A stretch of DNA of 64,000 bases from Rhodeus uyekii (lineage: Eukaryota; Chordata; Actinopteri; Cypriniformes; Acheilognathidae), in assembly GCA_037043235.1 (NCBI GenBank), contig JAWRVZ010000075.1, positions 1,491,001 through 1,555,000 of the forward strand. Direction: 5' to 3'. The notes under the pieces are model-generated. The model was given only the letters and a program-made list of their open reading frames with translations, was not told where the DNA came from and ran no database searches. Positions 25,519 through 39,276 of the stretch are shown piece after piece. Made by a program: the position numbers and the translations under genes. The stretch's first letter is position 1; each line of letters begins with the position of its first letter.

Positions 25519-26006
25519 GATGAGAAGAGAAAACAAGAGAAGAGAAGAGACGAGACGAGACGAGAAGAGACGAAAAGAGAAGAGAAGAGACGAGTAGAGA
25601 AGAGATGAGAAGAGAAAACAAGAGAAGAGATGAGAAGAGAAAACAAGAGAAGAGAAGAGACGAGATGAGAAGAGACGAGAAGAGAAGAGAAGAGACGAAA
25701 AGAGAAGAGAAGAGACGAGTAGAGAAGAGAAGAGACGAAAAGAGAAGAGAAGAGACGAGTAGAGAAGAGAAGAGACGAAAAGAGATGAGAAGAGACATGA
25801 AGAGAAGAGAAGAGACGAGACGAGACGAGAAGAGAAGAGAAGAGACGAGACGAGACGAGAAGAGAAGAGAAGAGAAGAGAAGAGACGAGTAGAGAAGAGA
25901 AGAGAAGAGACGAAAAGAGATGAGAAGAGAAGAGACGAGACGAGACGAGACGAGAAGAGAAGAGAAGAGAAGAGAAGAGAAGAGAAGAGAAGAGAAGAGA
26001 AGAGAC
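25519..26006 (+). repeat. ~490-bp polypurine tract (AGAGA/CGAGA pentamer repeat)
   Basis: It is almost entirely 'agaga', 'cgaga' and 'cgaaa' pentamers, about 95 units, with nested higher-order repeats such as 'agagacgagtagagaagaga'. The long purine/pyrimidine asymmetry could form triplex (H-DNA). Frames through it are low complexity. Confidence 0.96.
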
Positions 26007-26582
26007 AACTGGCCACAAGAGAACATGCCCACTTTAAAGTCTAAAGTCTGAAACCCACTGAGCTGTATTGAGAGAAAAGGAGAGAGTCCTGCTGTGAAGA
26101 CATTAAACACATGTAGAGTAATTAGAGGTTTGCTGGAGGTCTCAGAAAGACAGATGACACAGTCTAAGTTATGAGCAGCAGCGTTCATAATGACACGTCT
26201 GAGGACGTGCCCCTCATTTTCATCAATCTAATCACAGAGAGGAACATGTGTGTGTGTGTGTGTGTGTGTGAGTGTGTGTTGGGCGGGCAGATCTAACAGC
26301 ACGGTGAGCCAGAGGAATGTCTTTGATGTCACGGATGGAGTATGCAGGGCAAAGTCATAACAGTCATTTTTTAGAGGGAAAATTGCACAGGGGCTCCATC
26401 GACATCAATCCCTGAACAACAGCATGAAGTCAGTCCAAGCGGCAGCTTTCTACAGCAGCACTGCCCAGAGAGATCAACCACCAGGAGATGAGCTGTCATC
26501 ATCACAAAAACACACGGAAACAACACAAAAGAAGCGACAAAAATACCTGACAGCACTGAAAGGCATTCCAGAGCCTGGAGTG

Positions 26583-26707
26583 TCACTTCTAATCCACAGA
26601 TATTTCACATTAGTGTGTTACGCTGGAGCGTGATCTCAACAACACACGCAAAGACAGAGGAATGATCATAACACTCGTGGATCACATTACCTAATATAAG
26701 ACAAAAA
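26583..26707. repeat. 125-bp source of the 22.5-kb insertion
   Basis: It has the same orientation as 22534-22648, 4049 bp away, embedded in otherwise unique sequence without flanking duplications. The extra 10 bp relative to the copy are around 'gacagaggaatga' (about 26650). Confidence 0.88.
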
Positions 26708-26870
26708 CGTGCAGAGGGGATTGTCTCTTGCAATTATAGATTGTCATAGTGTGAAGTGATTTGAACAAACCTTGAAGTTTAAGTATTACACGTTAGCATG
26801 CAACTCATCTACAAATTCTGAAGCAACAACATAAATGTAAAAGCAGCATGCTAACTACTTAAAAACTACA

Positions 26871-28020
26871 GATCACTTAGAAACCCTTAGCAGCTGCATA
26901 ACTGTATAGCAACAAGCTAACAACTGCTTAAGACACTTTAAAAACTACTTAGCCATACATAAAGATGGCACAGATCACTTAGAAACCCTTAGTAGCCGTT
27001 TAGCTGTATAGCAACATGCTAACAACTGCTTAAGACACTTTAAAAACTACTTAGCCATTCATAAAGATGGCACAGATCACTTAGAAACCCTTAGTAGCCG
27101 CATAGCTGTATAGCAACATGCTAACAACTGCTTAAGACACTTTAAAAACTACTTAGCCATTCATAAAGATGGCACAGATCACTTAGAAACTCTTAGTAGC
27201 TGTATAGCAACATGCTAACAACTGCTTAAGACACTTTAAAAACTACTTAGCCATACATAAAGATGGCACAGATCACTTAGAAACCCTTAGTAGCCGCATA
27301 GCTGTATAGCAACATGCTAACAACTGCTTAAGACACTTTAAAAACTACTTAGCCATTCATAAAGATGGCACAGATCACTTAGAAACTCTTAGTAGCTGTA
27401 TAGCAACATGCTAACAACTGCTTAAGACACTTTAAAAACTACTTAGCCATACATAAAGATGGCACAGATCACTTAGAAACCCTTAGTAGCCGCATAGCTG
27501 TATAGCAACAAGCTAACAACTGCTTAAGACACTTTAAAAACTACTTAGCCATTCATAAAGATGGCACAGATCACTTAGAAACTCTTAGTAGCTGTATAGC
27601 AACATGCTAACAACTGCTTAAGACACTTTAAAAACTACTTAATCATACATAAAGATGGCACAGATCACTTAGAAACCCTTAGTAGCTGCATAACTGTATA
27701 GCAACATGCTAACAACTGCTTAAGACACTTTAAAAACTACTTAGCCATTCATAAAGATGGCACAGATCACTTAGAAACCCTTAGTAGCCGTTTAACTGTA
27801 TAGCAACATGCTAACAACTGCTTAAGACACTTTAAAAACTACTTAGCCATACATAAAGATGGCACAGATCACTTAGAAACCATTAGTAGCTAAATAACTG
27901 TATAGCAACATGCTAACAACTGCTTAAGACACTTTAAAAACTACTTAGCCATACATAAAGATGACACAGATCACTTAGAAAACCTTAGTAGCTGCATAGC
28001 TGTATAGCAACGGGCTAACT
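26871..28020 (+). repeat. Satellite-like tandem array, ~12 copies of a 94-103 bp unit
   Basis: Units starting 'atcacttagaaac' recur at about 26873, 26974, 27075, 27178, 27272, 27374, 27468, 27569, 27663, 27766, 27868 and 27969. The spacing alternates between about 102 and 94 bp in the centre because some units lack 'ccgcatagc'. A degenerate continuation ('gcaacgtgctaacaa...') extends to about 28165. There is no coding frame, no spacer diversity and no hallmark of CRISPR. Confidence 0.93.
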
Positions 28021-28446
28021 TATTAAAACACGTAACCATAGCAATATCCTAATTAAGGACCACTCAGAACACCTTTGCAACGACCTAACTGTACAGCAAC
28101 GTGCTAACAAACACTAAACACTCTCTAGTAACCCCATAACTACACAGCAACATAACAACTCCTAAAACATCATGGGCTTCTTAATCTAGAAAAATGCTTG
28201 GCAACTGCGTGCATAACATTCTGTTTAATTCCACTTGTGAATCAAATTGCAGTTATGTTGGTTTTTGTGTGTGTGAAGGTGCGTTCTTCGCTATTGTGCT
28301 GCTGAGGTGTGTAAAACAGAAGAGTTGACAGCTCAGGAAGTTACCGGTTACAGATTCTTTTCACAATGCATTTTGACAAAACTCTCACACACACTGTACT
28401 CCCCGTCGGCCAGTAGCTGACATTAATGTCTGTAGCTACTGATTAT

Positions 28447-28497
28447 GTGTGTGTGTGTGTATATATATATATATGTACACACATACACATACACACA

Positions 28498-28590
<93 letters not shown>
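28447..28590. repeat. GT-TA-CA compound microsatellite
   Basis: The order 'gtgtgt', 'atatat', 'acacac' (with CGCA interruptions) is self-complementary, so the left GT part can fold onto the CA part. Confidence 0.95.
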
Positions 28591-28596
<6 letters not shown>

Positions 28597-28684
28597 TATA
28601 TAGTAAAGTCCTCACACAAATGAATCACATGGCATTTTATAACATGTGATATTAAGGAAAAGTTATATGCAGTATTTTTTGGTC

Positions 28685-28884
28685 ATTTTTTGAGCCTGAC
28701 AGCTCCTGTAAACATTTACTTCGTCTGAATGGAAAAGAACACCTGGTGCATGGGTGTTCGTGTCATACGTGGGTGTTACATCTCCTTTTGTGTCCACTGA
28801 TGAAAAAGATTAATTCGGGTTTAGAATGACATGAGGGTGAGTAAATGACTTATATTTTCATTTTGTGTTAACTGTCCCTTTAAG
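28685..28884 (+). mobile_element. Teleost interspersed repeat ending GTCCCTTTAA
   Basis: The motifs 'gagcctgacagctcctgtaa', 'acatctccttttgtgtccac', 'gacatgagggtgagtaaatg' and 'aactgtccctttaa' occur in the order of a very common fish DNA-transposon-derived repeat. Partial copies lie at 17472 and 20376. Confidence 0.7.
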
Positions 28885-28902
28885 ACATTTTAGCACAAGT
28901 GT

Positions 28903-28943
<41 letters not shown>

Positions 28944-29210
28944 AGAGGGGGGTGGGGGGCTAGAGAGAGAGAATAAAAAGCACCTGGGTGACCTCCATTG
29001 CATTAAGAAACACACCTTTACAACAACAAACAGGTGTTGAGTTTCCGCCCCGCAGTGTCGGATCGCACAGGTCAGGAAATGGGTGTTCGTCCTCAGATCA
29101 CTGTAAATCAGAGCATTCATGCACAGGAGGGAGGATTCAGTGTTTATTACTTATGGAGAAGTGCAATTACAGAGATTACGGGATTAGAACAGAGATCTGC
29201 CTGTCTGGAG

Positions 29211-29213
<3 letters not shown>

Positions 29214-29301
<88 letters not shown>
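29214..29301. repeat. (GT)n, ~43 repeats
   Basis: An uninterrupted dinucleotide run in nhs intron 1. A CA run lies 650-800 bp upstream at 28480-28590 and a GT run at 28899-28939. Confidence 0.97.
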
Positions 29302-32045
29302 GTATTAACATAGAACATTGGTGAGGGCAGCCGGTTTGCATGGGCGACACACATAAACACTGAGAGCTGCTGTCATGGGATTTCACTGGATCATGGGGAA
29401 GCAATCAATAAGAGAAATTCAGAGGAAGATTTTGCAAAAAAACATAAAAATAAATAATTAAATGCTCAAGGAGAAGCACAAGATTTCCGGGATATTTTTC
29501 TTAGTATAAAAAAGTTTATTCGCTCTCCATTTATTCTCACTGCCGTTGAAAGATATTAAAGAGGAAATCAGTAGAAATAAAGAGATCTCGTTTAGGACAG
29601 TCCAGTCCGTCATTCGGGAATAGAGATCCATGACTGTCCTGCGGGAATAGACATCAAAAACAAACATCAACTCCAAGCAAATCACAGACTGGTCTGAGAG
29701 GTCCTGACCTTCTCCAAAGCCTCGTCTCGTCTTTCAATGGCTCTCACTCCCTTTCACACTCCACCACTAATGGAAACTCAAGCTTCACACAGACATTCAC
29801 AAAATCTAGATTTTTTTTTAATACAACACGTATTACAATTATTTTCAGTTTAACCGTGATCTTACTTGTTTAAAAAAAAAAGAAAAAATGTTTTTTACGT
29901 TTATTAAAAAAAATAAACAATTCACTTTATAAACACATGTTGTTGCATCAAAAATTAGATTTTTGTTAGATTTAGCTGACCTCTAAATCTAGGGCTGGGC
30001 GATAAATAGATTACTCACAATACATACATGATTTTGCTGGTGAAATTTATATTATTTAATTTTAACATGACCATTAAGTTTTCAAAAAAAAAAAAAAATA
30101 CAATTAAAATAAAACTGGACAAAATATTTGGATTCTTTGAGAGCATAAAAACAATGGTTATATTATAATCTGATTTAAAATGCAACTATTGTTGTAAATA
30201 AATTAACCATAGTTAAAGTCAGTGTGGAAAATATGTCCACATAATTTTTTTGGGCTGTATTTTACTTTCTGCATTGAACATCTTTTACTTGTTAATTTCT
30301 GACTATGGTTTCGGAAAAAAAGCACTTTTTAAACAAATACAACATCATACAGATCAAATCATCCCAAAACCCCCCCAAAATTTAAAATATCAATTTAAGA
30401 CATTGGCCAAGTCCTAACGTACTTCACACACACACACATGTGCGCGCACACACACGCATGCACAAACAGAAACAAACACACATTTTTTCTCTCTCATACA
30501 CACACACACCAAGTGTATGTGTGTTGGTCTTTGTTTTATGCAAACTTTCCATAAACATAAGGATTTTTATACTTCCCAAACTGTATATTCTATCCCCTAA
30601 CCTCAAACACACACGCACACATGCGTGCGCACACACACACACACAAACTTTGTTCAAGCTTGAAGAAGTCTCACAGTGTAAACACTCCCAAATCCTCCCT
30701 TTAACCTTTGACCTCTCCCTCTTTCCCTGTCATGCCGTTCATCACTCTCAGTTTGGGAATGGATTCAGCCTCCCTGAGGTGTAAAAAGTGTTTTCCTGTA
30801 AGTCAGCTGGATTTTAAAACTCTTGATATGACTGAACAACCCACTGAAACCACATTAAACAGACAGACGCTTCCCTTAAAAGACCAAAACCATCCAACCG
30901 GAGACCGCCGATGACTTTGGGTTCACCCTAGTGTGTGTGTGTGTGTGTGAGAGAGACAAAGCCAGTAACCGCCAGTCTATGATTAATCTCTTAGCAAAGA
31001 AACTTTTACTTGGATTAATTTCAGCACTTCATTTCAGTGCAATTACAACAACTAAAGGAAAACAAGACATGCTAATAATTTCCAGAAGCATTTCTCCCTG
31101 CAGCAGACATGAAGTGTCCCTTTGACACCTGTTTTTAGCTGAAGACTGGAGGCGAATGATCTAAGCCTCGAGAGACGTGCATGAAACCCCCCAGCATCGG
31201 TGCATCAGGCCTGTCTGCAGACACATACTCACGCTCATAAAAAACACTGGTCTTTGATTTCCAGCTATAATTAACAAGCATATTTTATCAGCTCACTGTC
31301 ATCCAGACCTGCATGAGGCTTTTAACAGAGAGATAAAGAGTCTCCAAGAGAATGTGCATTAGAGTTCTGAGTTGATATTGCATGCTAAGAGGCTTGATAA
31401 CATTGTAGCATCTGGATAGAGTCAAACCGCAGTTGGTAAATGAACAATTCTAGCTGTGCCTTTGGAAATCCAATTCACTGTTCTGACTCTTTCCTTAACC
31501 TAGAAATGGATTTCGAGCATTCGTATCCATTAAACGCTCAGTCGGATCTTGACAACCGCGGCAGAAAGGCCATTTGGACAGGCAAACATATGTTTGTGCA
31601 TTAGTCAACCTATCTGTGAGCAAAACCACCACTAAACCCAATCCAAAAACCTCAAACAGCTTTCTATATATGGTAATTACAAGTGTGTTTTAAGCAAGTA
31701 CACACAAATGAACTGATTCACTAAGATTTCATTCAAAGTCGATCAAATGTAAGCACAAATCGAATCGCATTAAGATTAAAACAAAGTGAGCCAAGAACAA
31801 ATGAATGTGAACTAGATCAAACGATTCATTAAAAAGTTATGATTAAAAGGAATGAATCATTCATGAAAAATGAAAAGTTGAACATAAAAAACAAGAACGG
31901 AAGAATCTTGTGAATTCTTGTGAACTGAATCAAATGATTCGTAGAATAAATATGATTCAAAGTAATTATTTGTTCATGATTTTTCAGTGAACAACGATTT
32001 CACACAAAGTTATTAAATGTTTAAGACGACTTGAAATAAAAGATG

Positions 32046-32216
32046 AGCTTTCCAGTAGTTCTATCAGTAGAGTGTGTCGCTTGCAACGCCAAGGTCAAGG
32101 GTTCGATCCCAAGGGAAAGCAAGAACTGTTATAAATATCAATGTGTTTCTTGAATGCAATGCAAGTCGCTTTGGATAAAAGCGTATGACAAATGCATAAA
32201 TGTTAATGTAAATAAA
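32046..32216 (+). mobile_element. tRNA-derived SINE
   Basis: The head 'gctttccagtagttctatcag' is A-box-like and GGTTCGATCCC-type B box sequence follows at about 32099. The tail 'aagtcgctttggataaaagcg' with 'aaatgcataaatgttaatg' is the tail found on many fish SINEs. About 170 bp, nearly full length. Other copies in the window are at 32446, 52721, 54459 and 61237. Confidence 0.82.
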
Positions 32217-32445
32217 TGAGGGCTGCATCCAAAATCACATACTTCTCTATTAAATAGTAGGCGAAGAACATGACAAAATAAGCTTGTCTGAATTCAGTTT
32301 GTGAATGACAGTGAAGTGACGCAACTGATGCTGTCAGGTGACAACATGGTGGATACAGTGTAGACTACATTCATACTACACACACTCATACTGTATTGAA
32401 CATATTTTTTTAGCGTCTGTGAAGTAATTACTTATTTCAAATTAA

Positions 32446-32547
32446 GCTTTCCTGTAGCTCAAACAGTAGAGGGTGGCACTTGCAAGGTCATGGGTTTGAT
32501 TCCCAGCGAAAGCAAGAACTGGTTAGAATGTCAATGTGCGTCTTGAA
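32446..32547 (+). mobile_element. tRNA-derived SINE, 3'-truncated
   Basis: It has the best preserved head of the set in this orientation (GCTTTCCTGTAGCTCAAACA, B box GGTTTGATTCCC). It lacks the 'aagtcgctttgg' tail and ends near 'gtcttgaa'. It lies only about 230 bp from the SINE at 32046, in the same orientation. Confidence 0.78.
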
Positions 32548-33345
32548 AGAGAACTCAAGAGAACATGTGATTTCAGACACAGCTTTTAGATCGAAGACAC
32601 TGTGAATGGAGGAGAGAAAACGCAAGTGCAGTCCTCAATAAGAAGGTTAGAAGAGTTTCACCTCTGGGCTGTTACTATGCAGACTTTGCGGTAGAGGGTG
32701 AGGGAGGGAGAGAGAGAGAGAAAGTTGTCTGCAGCCCGCTGGCCTACTCTAAATGTTGCATAACAAATGCGCTCGCTGCGTTCCCTGTTTGGCTTGTTAG
32801 CCCGGAGACGTGTGACAATACATCGAGCGCTGCCTCCCTCCCGCCCTCCACCTCCCGAAAACAGCCGAGGACCAATAACAGCTGGATGAGACAAAGAGGA
32901 AAACAGAATGATGCAAACAGACAAGGTGTTTACTGTCATCCTTCCCCATCAGGCGATTCAGCCCTCCCATAAAAACAGTGCAACTGGTGCGTGTGAGAGC
33001 GGGGAAACTGGTGAGGAAGCGTGCGCTGCATAATGCATGCCGAGTCTCCAGTCACACCCCACATAAGAGCTGCATTGAACCGCACGCGCTCCATATATAA
33101 TTCAACAAATCTGAGGTGGAAAACACACTGAAGCAAGGATTTGCTCGCCGTGTCGAAGACATCAATCCAAAAGCACAGAAAGATGATTGCGGTGGGGAAT
33201 GGACTTCAGGATTTATTAATGTCTATTTTTCAATGAAAACATGTTATTTTATTGACAGGTAAAGTGGATAGATGAAAGTAAATGATGAGGAGAAGACAAG
33301 CGAAATCCAAAACTGTTTGACAGAAAAAAATGAAAGGAGGTGGAG

Positions 33346-34511
<1,166 letters not shown>

Positions 34512-35237
34512 AAAAGCAGTTCACACCCATTTCAGAAATATTCTGTAGTCTTATATTATGAACCCACCCTGTCCTTCAAGACTCCACTCCTCCACATGCA
34601 CACACTCCTCCACCACTCCTCTCTTCAGCACAAACAGTGAAAGAGCTGGAGAGTCTCACCGGCCACAGCATTAGTCCATGTCCTCGGGGAGGAACGACAG
34701 AGACTCTGTGGAAGTGGAAGACACTCGTTTCCTAGAACAGGTTTTCCTTAGAACTTCACAAACTCAACGAGCCATTAAACTTCACTGGGAATACACACAG
34801 ACATGACAAGGCAGGACTGGAACGAGCTCACGGCCGGACGTGTGTGTTCTCAGACAGCAGCCAAACACCTCTTCCATAAACCTTTATGGTCCTTTACAAC
34901 AAACACTGGATATACTGGGAATGGAATCCCAGCATGCTCTATATATGCTCCATCTGCACACTGTACACTACTTTAAACAGAGCGCAACACTTCTCACTTT
35001 CTGCCTTGTTGTGTACTTTCTATTCAGGGTAACCCATGACTCCCTGCTCCGAAAACAGACATTCCTCAGGAATCATGGAGTGAGAAAGAGAGGGTGTGCT
35101 TCCTAAATTATTGACATTCCTTATCAAAATAAACCACGCAAAGTGAGAGCAGAGAGACGAGTGTGACAGTGAGGAGAGCTGCCAGATTTAACCCTCGGGT
35201 CGTCTCAAAGTGCTGCACATGCCACAATTATACTTAG

Positions 35238-35239
<2 letters not shown>

Positions 35240-35274
<35 letters not shown>

Positions 35275-35291
35275 TTATATATATATATCAT
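35240..35291. repeat. (TA)n interrupted
   Basis: A TA run with a 'cattatatatat' reiteration, followed by AT-rich DNA. Confidence 0.9.
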
Positions 35292-35439
35292 TATATATTT
35301 TAATTATATTATTTTTTACATTTAATTACACTTTAATTCGCTAAATAATAATAATAAAGTGCATGTGATTACTAAAAAAGTGTGTCAAAATATCTATATT
35401 TTAAAGTGTCAAAACAATTTCATCTCTCAAATGATGTTT

Positions 35440-36480
35440 ATTTCCTGCTAATGTCACGAAGACTTTCCAGGACAAATAATAATAACAACAACACCAACAA
35501 TAATAAACATTTCATATTATAAAACATTATAAAATAAATAATAATAATTAATTTAATTATTAAAAACATTTGTCAAAAAAAGGTTTAAAAAAATAATGCT
35601 TTTCAACAAAGTTTGTTTGCTGCTTATGTCACCAAGTGCAGGAATACTGCTAATAATAATAATAATAATAGTTTTTGTACAATAATACATTATGAAATAA
35701 ATAAATAAATAAATAACAACCGGTACTAATAATAATATAATTGCATATATTTACTAAAAAATGTTTGTTAAAATGTGTCAAAAAAGTTTCTTTTCTGCTG
35801 TTGCCAAGGCTGTGTCACGGCTCTGTCATTCCAGTTTGGTATTTTCGAGTGTCTGTTGACTGAGTCCTGGCTCCGCCCCTTTGTTGTGTCTTGTCATTGT
35901 GTAACCCCGCCCACCTTGTTCCCTCGTTTCCCTTGAGTGTTGTCAGCTGTTCTCAGCTCGTTACCTCTCCTCATGTGTTCCCTATTTAATCCCAGTGTGT
36001 TTGCTGTCCTGTGTGGTGTCGTTGTCATTCCATGGTCCCTGGTTATGTTCCTAGTGTCTCTTCCCCGGCCTATCCTGTGGGTTATGTTATGGTCATATGT
36101 GCTTCTACTGAGTTTCGTTATGGTTTTCCCATCGTTGGTTTTTGTTTGCATTTTGTGTTCTTTTGTTATTCTAAATAAATCCTATATTTTTCCCCTGCAC
36201 TTGAGTCCTCCCTGAATAACAACAACAATAATAATGATAATAATAATTATTTTTATACAATAATACATTATGAAATAAATAAATGAATAACAATACAACT
36301 ACTAACAATAATAATATAATTGCACATATTTACTAAAAATGTGTGTTAAAATGTGTCAAAAAAGTTTCTTTTCTGCTGTTGCCAAGGCTGTGCATGAATA
36401 AGAACAACAGCAACAATAATAATGATAATAATAATAATAATATAAAAATTACCATAATAAAATATTTAACGCTAATGAAA
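35440..36480. repeat. Diverged tandem repeat of AAT/AAC-rich ~180-bp units, interrupted by LTR-like DNA
   Basis: Units contain 'aataataataacaacaac', 'acattatgaaataaataaat', 'gttaaaatgtgtcaaaaaag' and 'tttctgctgttgccaaggct'. The copies around 35680-35812 and 36260-36393 are the closest pair; an older unit lies at 35470-35645. The LTR-like element at 35813 sits between the closest two. Confidence 0.7.
35813..36210 (+). mobile_element. Solo-LTR-like element lacking a clean 3' end
   Basis: It begins TGTCACGG and contains CTATTTAATCCC (TATA-like, about 35983) and AATAAATCC (about 36174), the same layout as the LTR at 18413. The expected terminal ...TACA and target duplication are not seen; the 3' side stops at 'gagtcctccctgaa' and runs into an AAC/AAT-rich repeat. 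It interrupts a diverged tandem repeat whose units lie on both sides. Confidence 0.6.
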
Positions 36481-37372
36481 ATATAAGTGATAATTTTATC
36501 AAATATACTTTAAGCAGATTGTGAAGTGGCGAGGTTTTCTGTCAGACCCTAAACAGGAGCTGAGGGTTAAAGTCTCGCACCTTCAACAGTCAGCCTTGAA
36601 ATCCACATGACTTTCAGCTTTCCTGAGGAGGAACGAGTGAACGAAGAAAGAACAGCCATGGATGACCCGCCTCATTCAGAGTTTTTGTCTCGTTACCACG
36701 GAAATGCTAATCTGAAAGAGCCAGACACACTTCACTGCCTCACAGTCATGTGTCCTCCTATTACGTTAACACACACTCACACACACACTCACAGACGCAC
36801 AAACGTATTTATGAAGAAAACACTTAATTGCCTTCTTGGCTCCTAATGCCACAGAGCTAGTGAAATACACAGTTTGAGTTTGTTTGTTTGTGTGTGTGTG
36901 TGTGTGTGGTTCAAGTATACACCAGGTTGGCAGCGTATAAGGTGGCGATATCTGAAGTCCTTGAGGAAAACAGCTTATAAATCACACTAAGTCATGTTTT
37001 TTGTAAGTGTAAAACTGCAGAATGTTTTGAGTGATTGGTTGGGTTCGGGGACAGTTTGAACAGTATGGAGAGTCCACACAAAGATAGCAAAACCGTGTGT
37101 GTGCGTGTGTGTGTGTGTAAATATTTGTTGAAGTTTTCAAATTGTTTCAAAACTTCTAGAATTACATAATATCAACAAAACTCAAAACAAATTCATATCC
37201 TACTTCAAGTGCTGATGAACAAACATTATGTCCTGTCCTCTATTATTCCCGCTGAATATTCTGTTTCCCTCAAAAATAAATCTCATTACAGAAATTAAAT
37301 GTAATTCTGACAACATTAAGAGCAATATTAGCATTGAGACAATGCATGAGGAAAATGTGAGAGCATGTTCAT

Positions 37373-37374
<2 letters not shown>

Positions 37375-37412
<38 letters not shown>
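37375..37412. repeat. (GA)n, ~18 repeats
   Basis: A pure GA run; a short CA run follows about 90 bp later. Confidence 0.93.
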
Positions 37413-37413
<1 letters not shown>

Positions 37414-37704
37414 GAACAGGGACGAGGCTTAGGGAGCATGTGCACTACAGTGTTTACAGTGTCTGACCTAATTGTGTCAGCATCATGCCTGATATCACAG
37501 ACACACACACACACACACACAGCCATGTGCAGCACAAGCAACGTAAACAGATCCTAATGTGGCCATGCTGAATCTGAGTGCTGCCACAAACCCTTCCCTC
37601 TCATCCTGTACAAACTATATTCATCCTCTACCATCACAGAAAACTCGCATTCGATCATTTCACAAATACATAATTAGTGTTTATTAATCCATTTGCCTCA
37701 TTCA

Positions 37705-37742
<38 letters not shown>

Positions 37743-38188
37743 TAGACAGACATTCACACACACACACACACACACACACTCACAAACTCACGCACATGCA
37801 CACACAAACACACTCTCTTTCACACACACATAGACACAGACACACATTCATTCTCACAGACAAAAATAGATTCACACACACAAACACACTCACACACATA
37901 CTCATGCACACACTCTCTCGCTCTCTGTCACACACACACACACACACGTGCGCACACACACAGACACGCACTCTTTCACACACACACACACACACACAAA
38001 TAGACACACACAGACAGACATTCACACACACACAAACACACACAGACACACATTCACTCTCACACACAAAAACAGACACGCACACACTCTCTTTCACACA
38101 CACACACACACTCAAACACAAATACTCATGCACACACTCTCTCTCTGTCACACACACACACACACAAACACACATACTCATGCACACA

Positions 38189-38219
<31 letters not shown>

Positions 38220-38590
38220 ACACACACACACACAAACACACCCACACGCAGACACAGACACACACACACACACACTCAAACACACTCTCTCTCTCTCTCT
38301 GTCACACACACACAGACACACACTCTTTCACACACACACACACACTCTCTCTCTTTCACACACACACACAAACACAGTCTTACACACTTTCTCTCTCTGT
38401 TACACACTCACAGACGCGCGTGCGCACACACACACAAACAGACACACACACACACACTCTTTCACACACACATAGACACAGACACACAAACACACTCTCA
38501 CACACACGCACACACAGACACACATTCTCTCTCTCTCACACACACACACGCACACGTGCACACAAACACAGACACACACACTCACATTTG
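37705..38590 (+). repeat. ~890-bp CA/CTCT compound simple repeat
   Basis: Reiterated (CA)n blocks interspersed with 'ctctctct', 'cacagaca' and 'ctctttcaca' in repeating higher-order modules ('catgcacacactctctct' about three times). Plus and minus frames encode HTHT/VCVC low complexity only. Confidence 0.96.
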
Positions 38591-38989
38591 CACTAATTCA
38601 GATTCATATTAGCTGCTCTGTTGTTAAAGCGCACAAGAGACAATCGCAGTGAAAGGATGATGGAGGGTAATTAGGGCGCTGGGGGAGGGAGCGCACAAAT
38701 CTATTCAATATATCATTACCACAACAATAACACAGACTTCAAAAGTTCCTCTGACAGGAGAAACAACATCATACACACAACCAGCTGTTAGTTCAAAAAA
38801 GATTTTTACATGTCCTGCAGAAAATATGAGTGTCGATTGCTGCTATAACACGTAAAACCGCCACATTTTCCACTGCAGAATAAAGTGACGTCTCCAAATG
38901 TTAGTTTACTTTCTAAACGGCGTTGTAAGAAAACCCTTGGCTTTTGCGTGATTCTGCCTCCACACTGACGGCTAAGTTTTTATTTTAAC

Positions 38990-39176
38990 ATAGTGACATA
39001 CTTATTCAAATAAGTAAAATGAATTAACTGCATGTACTTATGGATAGGGTTCAGTTTAGGGTTAGTTACTTGTAATTGTGCATAATTTACTGTTGTTACT
39101 ACAGTAAGTACATGTAATAATGTGTAACTACAACGACTAAGTATAAAATAAAAATAAAGCGTAACCAAATTATTTA
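38990..39176. mobile_element. Teleost interspersed repeat (ends ...AAAGCGTAACC)
   Basis: 'Gtacttatggatagggttca', 'gttacttgtaattgtgcata' and the terminal 'aaaataaagcgtaacc' match a common fish repeat whose inverse starts GGTTACACTTTATTTT. A separate end of the related type occurs near 15108 ('ggtaacactttattttgg'). Confidence 0.6.
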
Positions 39177-39238
39177 GTACACTTTAATTTAGATTTAATT
39201 TCACTTAATTTGGTTTTAAATAAATAAAAAAACAATGA

Positions 39239-39276
<38 letters not shown>

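Larger units (their letters stand above)
29302..33345. other. Intronic; repeats at 30.4-30.7 and 32.0-32.5 kb, otherwise unique
   Basis: CA/CACACG runs lie at 30425-30480 and 30605-30645, the two SINEs at 32.0-32.5 kb, and loosely reiterated 'gaatgaatcattcatgaa'-like DNA at 31700-32000. 32690-33130 is GC-richer with scattered CpG. No exon is recognised. Confidence 0.45.

Noticed and set aside
25472..26188. FSSLLFSS-type minus-strand frames up to 238 codons
   Set aside because: Translated polypurine/polypyrimidine pentamer repeat.
26871..28020. CRISPR-like array
   Set aside because: Units are contiguous with no variable spacers and the host is a vertebrate genome; this is a satellite-type tandem repeat.
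37780..38596. HTHT/VCVC-rich frames up to 266 codons on both strands
   Set aside because: Translated CA/CTCT simple repeat.
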